Origin: Arabidopsis thaliana
Taxonomy: Eukaryota > Streptophyta > Magnoliopsida > Brassicales > Brassicaceae
DNA: 64,000 nt
Direction of reading: 5' to 3'
NCBI RefSeq assembly: GCF_000001735.4
Contig: NC_003070.9
Coordinates: 4,588,001-4,652,000 of the forward strand
In this document: in pieces, positions 13,639 to 24,998 of the stretch
How the letters are laid out: each line of letters starts with the position of its first letter
How positions within the stretch are numbered: the first letter of the stretch is position 1
Position numbers and translations under genes: made by a program
The notes under the pieces: generated by a model
Databases searched by the model: none
Seen by the model: the letters and a program-made list of their open reading frames with translations, nothing else
What the model was told of the DNA's origin: nothing

Positions 13639-15174
13639 ATGTTTAATGGGTATGCACAAAAAGATTTGTCTTTTGAAGTTTTGTTGTTGTTCAAGAGAAT
13701 GAGAAGCTTTGATGTGATGCCCAATTGTTTTACTCTTCCCGTAGTTTTAAAAGCTTGCGTGATGGTTAAGGATCTTAGACAGGGAGAGGAGTTACAGTGT
13801 TTTTCAATAAAAACAGGGTTTAGGTCAAATGCTTATTTAGGAACTAAGTTGATTGAGATTTACTCATGTGCAGGAGTGATAGCATCGGCGAATAAGGTGT
13901 TTTGTGAGATGGTTGAGAAAAATGTAGTTCTTTGGACTTCGATGATCAATGGGTATCTTTTGAATAAGGACTTAGTCTCTGCTCGACGCTATTTTGATTT
14001 GTCGCCTGAGAGAGATATTGTGTTGTGGAACACTATGATATCTGGTTATATTGAAATGGGGAATATGTTAGAGGCTAGGAGTCTTTTTGATCAAATGCCT
14101 TGTAGGGATGTCATGTCGTGGAATACGGTTTTAGAGGGTTATGCAAATATTGGAGATATGGAAGCATGTGAAAGGGTTTTTGATGATATGCCAGAGAGAA
14201 ATGTGTTCTCTTGGAATGGTTTGATCAAGGGATATGCTCAAAATGGGCGGGTTTCTGAAGTGTTGGGTTCTTTTAAGAGAATGGTAGATGAAGGGAGTGT
14301 TGTTCCTAACGATGCAACAATGACTTTAGTTTTATCCGCTTGTGCAAAGTTAGGAGCTTTTGATTTCGGGAAATGGGTACATAAGTATGGAGAAACTCTT
14401 GGTTACAATAAGGTAGATGTTAATGTTAAGAATGCTTTGATTGATATGTATGGAAAATGCGGAGCTATAGAGATAGCTATGGAAGTCTTCAAAGGCATAA
14501 AGAGAAGAGATTTGATAAGTTGGAATACCATGATCAACGGTTTAGCTGCACATGGACATGGAACTGAGGCCTTAAATTTATTCCATGAGATGAAAAATTC
14601 CGGAATTAGTCCGGACAAGGTAACATTCGTCGGTGTTTTATGTGCCTGTAAACACATGGGTTTGGTTGAAGATGGCTTGGCTTATTTCAATTCCATGTTT
14701 ACTGATTTCTCAATAATGCCTGAGATTGAGCATTGCGGTTGTGTAGTGGATTTACTATCACGGGCTGGATTTTTAACACAAGCTGTTGAGTTTATAAACA
14801 AAATGCCGGTAAAAGCGGATGCTGTTATATGGGCTACTCTTCTTGGAGCTTCAAAGGTTTATAAGAAGGTGGACATTGGCGAAGTTGCGCTTGAAGAGTT
14901 GATCAAGCTTGAACCAAGAAACCCGGCTAATTTCGTTATGCTCTCAAACATATATGGAGATGCAGGAAGATTTGATGATGCTGCAAGGCTAAAAGTTGCT
15001 ATGAGAGACACAGGGTTTAAGAAAGAAGCAGGTGTTAGCTGGATTGAGACCGATGATGGTTTAGTGAAGTTTTATTCTTCGGGAGAGAAGCATCCTCGAA
15101 CAGAGGAATTACAGAGGATCTTGAGAGAACTGAAGAGCTTCAACATCCTTCGTGACGAAGAACATTTTATGTAA
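13639..15174 (+). CDS. Pentatricopeptide repeat protein, PLS class with E domain
   Basis: PPR proteins bind organelle RNA; E-class members usually act in C-to-U editing or RNA processing in mitochondria or plastids. The single uninterrupted exon shows PPR units with repeated VSVWNAMFNGY / IVLWNTMISGY / NVFSWNGLIKGY / LISWNTMINGL signatures, then an E/E+ tail (VIWATLLGASKVYKKVDIG, LSNIYGDAGRFDDAARLK, GVSWIETDDG). There is no DYW domain. From the first ATG (13639) the protein is 511 residues, but the same frame is open back to 13372 and encodes a further conserved PPR-type N terminus (from 13432: EEKFISFLESCKTQKQLLQI) with no ATG; a TTG stands at 13429 where the start would be expected. A protein starting at 13639 would begin inside a repeat and lack a normal targeting peptide. 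Probably At1g13410. Confidence 0.85.
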   Translation: MFNGYAQKDLSFEVLLLFKRMRSFDVMPNCFTLPVVLKACVMVKDLRQGEELQCFSIKTGFRSNAYLGTKLIEIYSCAGVIASANKVFCEMVEKNVVLWTSMINGYLLNKDLVSARRYFDLSPERDIVLWNTMISGYIEMGNMLEARSLFDQMPCRDVMSWNTVLEGYANIGDMEACERVFDDMPERNVFSWNGLIKGYAQNGRVSEVLGSFKRMVDEGSVVPNDATMTLVLSACAKLGAFDFGKWVHKYGETLGYNKVDVNVKNALIDMYGKCGAIEIAMEVFKGIKRRDLISWNTMINGLAAHGHGTEALNLFHEMKNSGISPDKVTFVGVLCACKHMGLVEDGLAYFNSMFTDFSIMPEIEHCGCVVDLLSRAGFLTQAVEFINKMPVKADAVIWATLLGASKVYKKVDIGEVALEELIKLEPRNPANFVMLSNIYGDAGRFDDAARLKVAMRDTGFKKEAGVSWIETDDGLVKFYSSGEKHPRTEELQRILRELKSFNILRDEEHFM

Positions 15175-15287
15175 TCTTGTAGAGCTTTTGTCAAGCTTAA
15201 ACTTTTTCCATTACCGGAATTTGTTGTGAAGAACATTCTGCAATGTGGAAGCGGAACCCTCACACTGTTGACGTATAGGAATTTGAA

Positions 15288-15503
15288 TTTCTTAAAGCAG
15301 TTTACAAAGAGCCTTGTGCTCAGCTGAATAAGCTTGCTGAGTTCTTGAGTTGTCCATTTACCGCAAAAGAAGAAGAGGTTTTATACTTTTGTAATCTGAG
15401 CTTTTAAGAGGTCAACAAGATCATGAATGGAATGGGTCACAAGAAGTATATGACTACTGAAATGGACAACAATATCGGCGAGTTAACAAAAGATCCCATA
15501 TAG
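15288..15503 (+). pseudogene. Sulfotransferase C-terminal fragment
   Basis: Translating from 15288 gives FLKAVYKEPCAQLNKLAEFL followed by SCPFTAKEEE, matching the EPRVQIKRLAEFLDCPFTKEEE stretch of the two intact sulfotransferases downstream. The frame then stops at a TAA; a second stretch (KYMTTEMDNNIGELTKDPI) matches the extreme C terminus, but the conserved FRKGxxGDWK block between them is missing. No N-terminal part is present. It lies just after the PPR gene, on the same strand as ST4B and ST4C, so it is most likely the remnant of a third tandem copy. Confidence 0.8.
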
Positions 15504-15600
15504 CACACTAGTTAAATTTTCTTGATTGCCAATGTTTTGGATTCGTTATTCGACAAGGGAAAACTTTTTTTTTTTTTTTTTCAAACAATCCATTTCAATA

Positions 15601-16115
15601 TTGTATATATTAGTAAATTTCTTATTGCGTAACAAAATTCCGCAGTATCACAAAAAAGCTATACTCATCATAATTGCTGAATTTATCGGGTTTAAATTTC
15701 AAAATCCGGCAGTAGAAAACCACTTTTTAGTTTCAAACTTTTTAATTATATGTCTTTCGATATTGTATAGATTAATAAATATTCATGATTTTACAAAAAA
15801 CATGTTGTAGCACAAAGGCTAAATTCATCTTCATTGTTGAACTTATTAGGTTCAAAGGCAGTGTAAAAGTTTTTTTATTTAATTTTAAATTTTCTAATTA
15901 TCTGTCTCTAGTTATTGTATATATTAGTAAATATGTATGATTTAACCAAATATCCGCTGTAGCACAAAGGGTAAATACATCTTTGTTGATGACCTTTCCG
16001 GGTTTAAAGCCCGGCAGCAGAAAATCTTTTAGTTTTAATTTTTAACTGTTTAGTTATCTGTAAAGCTAATTTCATCTTCATTGATGGGGTAATTAGTAAA
16101 TATGTACTGTATTAG
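15601..16115 (+). repeat. Tandem repeat of about 155 bp, roughly 3.3 copies
   Basis: Units begin with TTGTATATATTAGTAAAT-like sequence at 15601, 15763 and 15915, with a partial fourth unit from about 16060. Each carries a conserved middle (GTAGCACAAAGGCTAAATTC-like, then a CGGCAGTAGAAAA-like block) and a poly-T/TTTTAATTAT end. Copies are about 75-80 % alike by eye. The array separates the sulfotransferase fragment from the copied PPR tail. Confidence 0.7.
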
Positions 16116-16210
16116 TAAATAAGTTTACACTAGTTTAATTTGTCGTGATTGCCGAACTTGCAAGTTAATAATCCCCACACTTTTGCTCTTTGTGTTTTGT
16201 CTATTGCTAG

Positions 16211-16365
16211 CTGAAGCGCTTCAAAATACTTCTTGTTGAAGAAGAAGAATTTCAAGAACATTTTATGTAATCTTATAGAGAAGTTTTTTTTGTCAAGATT
16301 AGACTTTTCCATCACCGAAATTAGCTGTAAACAACTTTCTGCGATGTAGAACCGGAAACTTCAGG
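16211..16365 (+). pseudogene. Duplicated 3' tail of the PPR gene
   Basis: This stretch repeats the last codons and 3' flank of the PPR gene (source about 15131-15264). Both contain AAGAACATTTTATGTAATCT, then TTTTCCAT(C/T)ACC and a GAA(C/G)CGGAA block in the same order. It carries only the end of the coding region and so is non-functional. With the nearby sulfotransferase fragment, it shows that the PPR/sulfotransferase border was part of a tandem duplication. Confidence 0.7.
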
Positions 16366-16808
16366 TCAATGAATTTGTATTAAAAGAAAAAAAAGGAAAG
16401 AATTTGTAGTAGTTAACATTTTCTTACAACAATTTACAAATCACGTTGCCAGTTTCGAATTGCTAGAAATCGTTTCATGCCACCAACTTCGATCACTCAA
16501 GATTTCAAGATCACTTTATTGGTATACAAAACAAAATGTCTTATCAACTTGATATTATGCCTCTTATGCCACCAAATACAAGTTTTGTTTTTGAGGCTAA
16601 AATCCAAATATAAGTTAGTTGGACTTTTGTATGTTTGTAATTTAACAATCTTATATTACGGGTTGAAAAAAATAAATCAACCACCACGTTATTTCATGAA
16701 CGTTATAAAGGATCTCTCAAGATATGAAAGATCACATGTTTTGTACACATCAGCTTTCAACGTGTGTAACGTGAGTGTTTGATCAACTACTACGTTAACA
16801 TCCAACAC

Positions 16809-16816
16809 TATAAATA
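16809..16816 (+). promoter_or_regulatory. TATA box of ST4B
   Basis: TATAAATA, 55 bases upstream of the ST4B start codon; transcription would begin about 30 bases downstream, leaving a short A-rich leader. Confidence 0.6.
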
Positions 16817-16870
16817 GTAATTTTGCGATTGCAATAAGTCACAACACTCGACACAAAAGCAAAAACAAAA

Positions 16871-17866
16871 ATGGGTGAGAAAGATATTCCAAGGAACTTG
16901 AAGGAAGAAGAAGAAGAAGAAGAAGAAAACCAAAGTGAAGAAACCAAAAGTTTGATCTCTTCACTTCCTTCAGACATAGATTGCTCAGGGACCAAGTTGT
17001 ACAAGTACCAAGGATGTTGGTACGACAAAGATATTCTCCAAGCAATCCTCAATTTCAACAAAAACTTTCAGCCACAAGAAACGGATATAATTGTTGCTTC
17101 TTTCCCCAAATCGGGTACGACTTGGCTCAAGGCACTCACATTCGCACTCGCGCAAAGATCAAAACACACTTCAGACAATCATCCTCTGCTAACTCATAAT
17201 CCTCATGAGCTAGTGCCGTACCTCGAGCTCGATCTTTATCTCAAAAGCTCGAAACCGGATTTGACCAAGTTGCCATCATCATCTCCGAGATTGTTCTCAA
17301 CCCACATGTCCTTTGATGCGCTTAAAGTACCGTTGAAAGAGTCTCCTTGCAAGATCGTGTACGTGTGCAGGAACGTGAAAGACGTATTGGTATCACTTTG
17401 GTGTTTCGAAAACTCCATGAGTGGAGAAAACAATTTAAGTCTCGAGGCTTTGTTCGAGTCTTTATGTAGCGGAGTTAACTTATGCGGTCCCTTATGGGAA
17501 AATGTGTTAGGCTATTGGAGAGGAAGCTTGGAAGATCCTAAGCATGTGCTTTTCTTGAGGTACGAGGAGTTGAAGACGGAGCCTCGTGTGCAAATCAAGA
17601 GACTTGCAGAGTTCTTAGATTGTCCATTCACAAAGGAAGAAGAAGATAGTGGAGGTGTAGACAAGATCTTGGAACTTTGTTCTCTAAGAAACCTTAGCGG
17701 TTTGGAGATCAACAAAACAGGAAGCTTGTCGGAAGGAGTAAGTTTCAAGAGTTTTTTCCGTAAAGGGGAAGTTGGTGATTGGAAGAGTTATATGACTCCT
17801 GAAATGGAAAACAAAATCGACATGATTGTTGAGGAGAAACTTCAAGGCTCTGGTTTGAAATTGTAG
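16871..17866 (+). CDS. ST4B: Cytosolic sulfotransferase ST4B
   Basis: Transfers sulfate from PAPS to a hydroxylated small molecule in the cytosol. Intronless, 331 residues. The PAPS 5'-phosphosulfate loop is intact (FPKSGTTWLKAL, P79-K80). The expected catalytic histidine is H145 in FSTHMSFDAL. The 3'-phosphate-binding region is KIVYVCRNVKDVLVSLW (about 161-177), and the C-terminal FRKGEVGDWKSYM block (from 296) is present. The N terminus carries eight glutamates coded by a GAA repeat. Relative to ST4C, about 14 residues are missing in the loop after SLWCF. From memory, Arabidopsis ST4B and ST4C are root-expressed, cytokinin-responsive and do not act on brassinosteroids, unlike their relative ST4A; the substrate cannot be read from sequence. 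Probably At1g13420. Confidence 0.93.
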   Translation: MGEKDIPRNLKEEEEEEEENQSEETKSLISSLPSDIDCSGTKLYKYQGCWYDKDILQAILNFNKNFQPQETDIIVASFPKSGTTWLKALTFALAQRSKHTSDNHPLLTHNPHELVPYLELDLYLKSSKPDLTKLPSSSPRLFSTHMSFDALKVPLKESPCKIVYVCRNVKDVLVSLWCFENSMSGENNLSLEALFESLCSGVNLCGPLWENVLGYWRGSLEDPKHVLFLRYEELKTEPRVQIKRLAEFLDCPFTKEEEDSGGVDKILELCSLRNLSGLEINKTGSLSEGVSFKSFFRKGEVGDWKSYMTPEMENKIDMIVEEKLQGSGLKL

Positions 17867-18529
17867 AGTTCATATCTCTATGTATATGTGTGGGAACAGG
17901 TTTAATCTCAAACCTAATAATGCTGGTTTGTTCTTTTCTTGTATGCAATGTAATAAAAGTTACTTTGATGTAAGGTTAAGAGTTTAAGATTCTTAGTGAT
18001 GTGTTGTTGTTTTTGTTTCGTTTGATAATGAATAAAGCTAGCGGCTTTTCTTCTTCGCCAAGGCATACAACAATCATTTTTCTTTTTTTTTAATAATTGA
18101 AAAGTTGGAGTCCAATTGACCTTAATTTCATAAAACATGCCATGTGCGCCGGTTTAATAGCAGTTGACATAATGAGACTTTTAGTTGAACGGAAAAGCCA
18201 CAAAACTAACTCAATTATCATAAAAACCAAAACAATGGTTTCGGTATAAAGAACCTTATAAAAAGACCCCATGCATGTTCGTTGGTGAAGTGTCCATGTT
18301 TACGATATATACAATGGACTAGATTCCTATATACTAGTATTTTTTAATTTCTTAGTGACATGATTGGTTAATATTTGTTAGAAAAAAGTCGAAGATTATA
18401 ACATTATTTTGTTCTATGTATATAAGGTCAATAATGGAGCGTAATTTTATATTAGTAAAATGCTGCATTTAAGTTTAGCACTTTAAAATCAACTAAAATG
18501 TTCACTTAACAAAACAAGAACCAAAAAAA
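17867..18529. other. Spacer between ST4B and ST4C
   Basis: Contains the ST4B 3' flank with AATAAA-like signals near 18030 and the ST4C promoter. No gene or repeat recognised. No TATA box as clear as that of ST4B is seen; TATATAAG at 18418-18425 is a candidate. Confidence 0.5.
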
Positions 18530-19585
18530 ATGGATGAGAAAGATATTCTAAGGAACTTGAGGGAAGAAGAAGAAGAAGAAGAAGAAAATCAAAGCGAAGA
18601 AACCAAAATTTTGATCTCTTCACTTCCTTGGGAGATAGATTACCTTGGGAACAAGCTTTTCAAGTACCAAGGATATTGGTACTACGAAGACGTTCTCCAA
18701 TCAATCCCCAATATACACTCGAGTTTTCAGCCACAAGAAACCGATATAGTTGTTGCTTCTTTCTACAAATCGGGCACGACTTGGCTCAAAGCACTCACAT
18801 TTGCACTCGTTCAACGATCAAAACACTCGTTAGAAGATCATCATCATCCTCTGCTATCTCATAACCCTCATGAGATAGTACCGTACCTCGAGCTAGATCT
18901 GTATCTCAACAGCTCAAAACCGGACTTGACCAAGTTCTTATCATCATCATCATCATCATCATCTCCGAGATTGTTCTCAACTCATATGTCCTTGGACGCG
19001 CTTAAACTACCCTTGAAGAAGTCTCCTTGCAAGGTAGTGTACGTGTGCAGGAACGTGAAAGACGTGTTGGTGTCACTTTGGTGTTTCCTCAATGCCAACA
19101 AGGGAGTAGAATGGGGAGATTTTAGCCAAAATGAAAAGATCATTCGAGCGGAGAATTATTCTTTCAAGGCTATATTTGAGTCATTCTGCAACGGAGTTAC
19201 CCTACACGGTCCCTTTTGGGACCATGCACAGAGCTATTGGCGAGGCAGCTTGGAAGATCCTAAGCATTTTCTTTTCATGAGGTACGAGGAGTTGAAAGCG
19301 GAGCCTCGTACTCAGGTCAAGAGACTTGCAGAGTTCTTGGATTGTCCATTCACTAAGGAAGAGGAAGATAGCGGAACTGTAGACAAGATCTTGGAACTTT
19401 GCTCTCTAAGTAATTTAAGCAGTTTGGAGATCAACAAAACTGGATCCTTGGGTGGAGTAGATTACAAGACTTATTTCCGTAAAGGACAAGTTGGTGACTG
19501 GAAGAGTTATATGACCTCTGAAATGGTAAATAAAATCGATATGATCGTCGAGGAGAAACTCAAAGGTTCCGGTTTGAAATTCTAG
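18530..19585 (+). CDS. ST4C: Cytosolic sulfotransferase ST4C
   Basis: Tandem paralogue of ST4B, intronless, 351 residues, same strand, 660 bases downstream. The fold motifs are present: KVVYVCRNVKDVLVSLW, catalytic-site THMSLDAL, C-terminal YFRKGQVGDWKSYMT. The PAPS loop reads FYKSGTTWLKAL, with tyrosine (Y79) in place of the proline that nearly all family members carry. The loop after SLWCF is longer than in ST4B and contains WGDFSQNEKIIRAENYSF. Two coding microsatellites are visible: GAA repeats giving eight Glu near the N terminus, and a TCA run giving about nine Ser before PRLFSTH (ST4B has three). Probably At1g13430. Function as for ST4B; activity with Y79 is untested from sequence. Confidence 0.92.
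   Translation: MDEKDILRNLREEEEEEEENQSEETKILISSLPWEIDYLGNKLFKYQGYWYYEDVLQSIPNIHSSFQPQETDIVVASFYKSGTTWLKALTFALVQRSKHSLEDHHHPLLSHNPHEIVPYLELDLYLNSSKPDLTKFLSSSSSSSSPRLFSTHMSLDALKLPLKKSPCKVVYVCRNVKDVLVSLWCFLNANKGVEWGDFSQNEKIIRAENYSFKAIFESFCNGVTLHGPFWDHAQSYWRGSLEDPKHFLFMRYEELKAEPRTQVKRLAEFLDCPFTKEEEDSGTVDKILELCSLSNLSSLEINKTGSLGGVDYKTYFRKGQVGDWKSYMTSEMVNKIDMIVEEKLKGSGLKF
18940..18965 (+). repeat. TCA microsatellite in ST4C coding sequence
   Basis: Eight or more consecutive TCA triplets code for a serine run on the surface loop just before the active-site histidine motif. ST4B has a much shorter tract here, so length has changed since duplication. Confidence 0.8.
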
Positions 19586-20464
19586 AATTATGCGTGTGCT
19601 TTGTGAAGAACTGCAGAAAAAGTGTTCTTGAATGCGTTATTTAATAATAAAAGTTACATTGTCATATATATAACTTTGATGTATCATTACAACTGATGTG
19701 TGGTTTTTGTTCTCTTTGATGTTGCAATAAAAACCTTCTTTACTTCTATGTTCCTTTAATAACTAGCGTGTGATCTCATGAGTACCATTTCAATAGTGGC
19801 ATGTTACTCTTCATTTACGACTAATAAAGTAATAAAATAATCGTATTATCACATGCAATAACATGTCACTATTGAAAATACGAGTTTCCTATTAACTTTA
19901 AAAGTTAGCATGCAAATAAAATTATAATATCAATCATTTTACAATGATGTCAACCAAAAAATTGGATCTTCGCAATTGCAAGGAAATACTAAATTCCAAT
20001 TTTTGATCCTCCGTTTCAACAAACTTGGCTGATTCGTTAAAAAACAATGTGGCGATGCTTATCAACCAATAAATCCGTCTCAGTAACTTTTGCTTTCAAT
20101 CGAAGATGATTGACCTAATGTGAGCTATATGACTAGGAAGAACCATTTTGGTGGAGAAGCTCAAGTACAAATAGACTATTAAAAATACGAGAAGAGGACG
20201 TTCAATGTTCCAGTTGCCAGTTGGGTTTGAGTTAGCACGAGAAAGTAATGAACTAAAAACTTAATTAACATAAAAAACCAAACCAATGGTTTCAGTAAAT
20301 AAAGCAGGGAAACATTAAGAGAAAGCAAAAAGACAAAAGCTACAAACTCTCATGACTGCGCATGGAATCAGTGAAAAAACATAACAACTCGAGTTTTCTT
20401 TTCTCCTTTTTTTTATTCAGAACAGTACGAACTCAACCACACACAAACTCTCGCCGGTGTAAGC
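19586..20464. other. Convergent spacer between ST4C and GAPC2
   Basis: Holds both 3' flanks. AATAAA signals follow ST4C near 19645 and 19725. An inverted repeat (separate entry) lies in the middle. No gene seen. Confidence 0.55.
19788..19877. repeat. Inverted repeat, arms of 19 bp
   Basis: Left arm 19788-19806 and right arm 19859-19877 are reverse complements with one mismatch (right arm reads TAACATGTCACTATTGAAA). Weaker complementarity extends outward on both sides to about 19755 and 19900. It could be a small foldback element or MITE relic, or a foldback in the overlapping 3' ends of two convergent genes. Confidence 0.6.
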
Positions 20465-22494
<2,030 letters not shown>

Positions 22495-24998
22495 TTTGCG
22501 AAATTGAGATCGAGAGAGATTTAGATGATATCGAGAGAGAAGAGAATGTGAAAATAGTGAGTGAGGGTTTGGGTTTGGTGAGGATTTAGGGTTATTTAAA
22601 AGAGAAGAAGAACGTGATGATGAAAATTGAAAATATGATCGAGTGGCTGAGATTTTTTCTTGGGAAAAAGGCTAATAGATTAGATTCACTAATTAATATT
22701 ACTATATTGTACTTTACTTTCTTTCTTATTTACCATTTTTACCCATCGTTTATGGGTAGGATTAAGAACTGATTTGGGGAAACTAATGGCGCTTGGATTC
22801 ACGCGCAGGCTGATGGAATATTCGAGGTTTAATACTCTAATCCTATGGGCTGGGCCGGTGCACGCAAGACTGCAACGTAGCAGATTTTGTATATATTCCT
22901 TTTGACAGCCAATGAGCTTTGCCAATAGCCAAATTTGTTTTTCTTTTTATTTAATTTTCATAAGATTTTGTATTATTGTTGTTGTCAAACCATAATTTTC
23001 CTTAATAAATCCAAAGTAACTGCAATAGTATGCTCATTTTTTAATTTTGCGTAACAAGTAACACCACTGTCTTCTATACATGTATCTTGTGATACCATTC
23101 ATGGTAAATTCAATTATTATCGGATCAACTTTATCATCCAGTTCATTATAGTGAAAGTTACTCTCAAATGTCAATTCTCACTCAACATTCAGCAACATTA
23201 CTCCAACCATTGTTTTAGAATAATCAAGGTGAAGATTTGACTTCATAAACACTATATTTAAAGGTGTTTTGTTTTAATCAATTTAGATGTGTAGATGCTT
23301 GTAGACGTCTTTATCGAATTACTGGTTGCTTACTGTTTCAAATATTTATAATTTGACACAAGTACATATGGTGTTGTATATTTATCTAATCGTGACTCTA
23401 TACCAAGACACAATAGATGCTCCACTTTGAGAGCTTTGGTAGGTCAGATGGAATGTGACAGCAAAAAAAAACATCACACCTTATGTAATAGACTAATAGG
23501 TATGACTCTTGGCTTTTGCCAAAAGTCTTCTTCTTCTCCTCCTCTTATTTGCTCTCTTTTCTTTTTCCATTTCATTTTTGTTAGGTGAATGGTTATAAAA
23601 CTCCTTCTTTTGGTATTCATATGGATCTTTATACATCCAATAAATAGCTAAAATATTATCTGAGGTCAACAATATATCATAAATTGAAGTTTGTGATCTT
23701 TCTATAACTCATGATCATTTCCAAGAGTCCACTTATAAGTTATAACTGACCCGTCAAGTGTCAGCCATTCTCTTCGACTGAATAAGTTCTATGATTTAAA
23801 AACGATTTTCTAATTCGTTTTTCTTTGTAAAATCAATTTACTTTGGTTTGTACTTTGTAGTAAAAAACCAAATTTATTTTTGCTGAAAACCATATTTGAG
23901 AATTTTATAACATAACGTACATGTATTTTTTTCATTATCTGAATTATTTGTAGTGATTTTGTGGAATTTTCATATGTTATTTCTGATCTTATCCCTTTTA
24001 TTTTGAAGTGTCATTATTCACAATGTTCTAAAGTAATCGTGAAGTGAAAAGAACCACAATATATCATTATCAAAGTATATGTTAAAATTCGATTCTAAGA
24101 GAAAGAAAAAAAAAGATAGAAAGAAAGATGCAATAATTGATGCAAACCTTCTCGACAAAAACAATTATTGACGCAAAACTTTAACTATTGGAATCTTATC
24201 CTGATGATCTGCTTATAACCAATGTTATTCCACTTACGTGATATTTAAGATCTAGAAGTTGGTTTATTTATGCATAAACATTTCAATTAACTCAGTTTCA
24301 TTTGTATGTTTGTGATGTTTATGCTGTCTTGATTCTGTCTTCCTCCTTTTCACGCTGTCTCAAAGGAGAAAAGTAATAAGGAGATCACGAGGGAGATTCA
24401 AGCTATAATGAGACAAGTTGCTTCCAGCATAACTTGCTTGCCTTGTCTCCATGAAACATGTAAGAGAGAGAGACATTAATCGGCTTGGCGGTTGGATAAG
24501 GTGTGTTTGTTGTGTTGGGAGCATTTACTGATACCGATGTGGCTGTACCGTTCACCTGGATCAAGAGAGTGGTTGAATTACATTCTTTGATACTAGTGTT
24601 TGTTAATCAAATCATTATAGTGTTTTCTCAGTAGTATAAGTTCAGAAAGTTTCTCTGGCTTTGCAGATTGACAAGGTCGAACACACTCATTTCATACAAG
24701 AACAATAAAAGGGATGAAGAATGACTCTGATACCACACACAAACACTCGCTCGTCTGATTGTGAACAATTTATTCACTTCTCTTATGTTCTGTTCTTACA
24801 AATGTAACAGACCAAAAATCTATTTTGAGGTCTTCTTGGTCTGTACGGTAAATGCCAGTTATGATATTTCATATTTGAGCAAGTACATGAAAAAAAGAAG
24901 AAATGTATAAAGAGAATGAGATCATATCTACAGGGGACTGTTTTCTGATCAGATAACTGTTGATAGAATTGGAGAAGAAGTTTTGTGATCTCATTTCC
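22495..24998. other. GAPC2 promoter and GT-1 3' flank
   Basis: The first 120 bases are GAPC2 leader, with a TTTAAATA sequence on the minus strand near 22594-22601. Around 24340-24660 is a less AT-rich, possibly transcribed stretch (purine-rich, CTTGTCTC/GAGACAAG pair) without a coding frame. The right end is the 3' flank of GT-1. Otherwise nothing recognised. Confidence 0.5.

Noticed and set aside
24400-24470. Possible microRNA hairpin
   Set aside because: The stem is only 8 base pairs around a 24-base loop; no long foldback and no known miRNA match.
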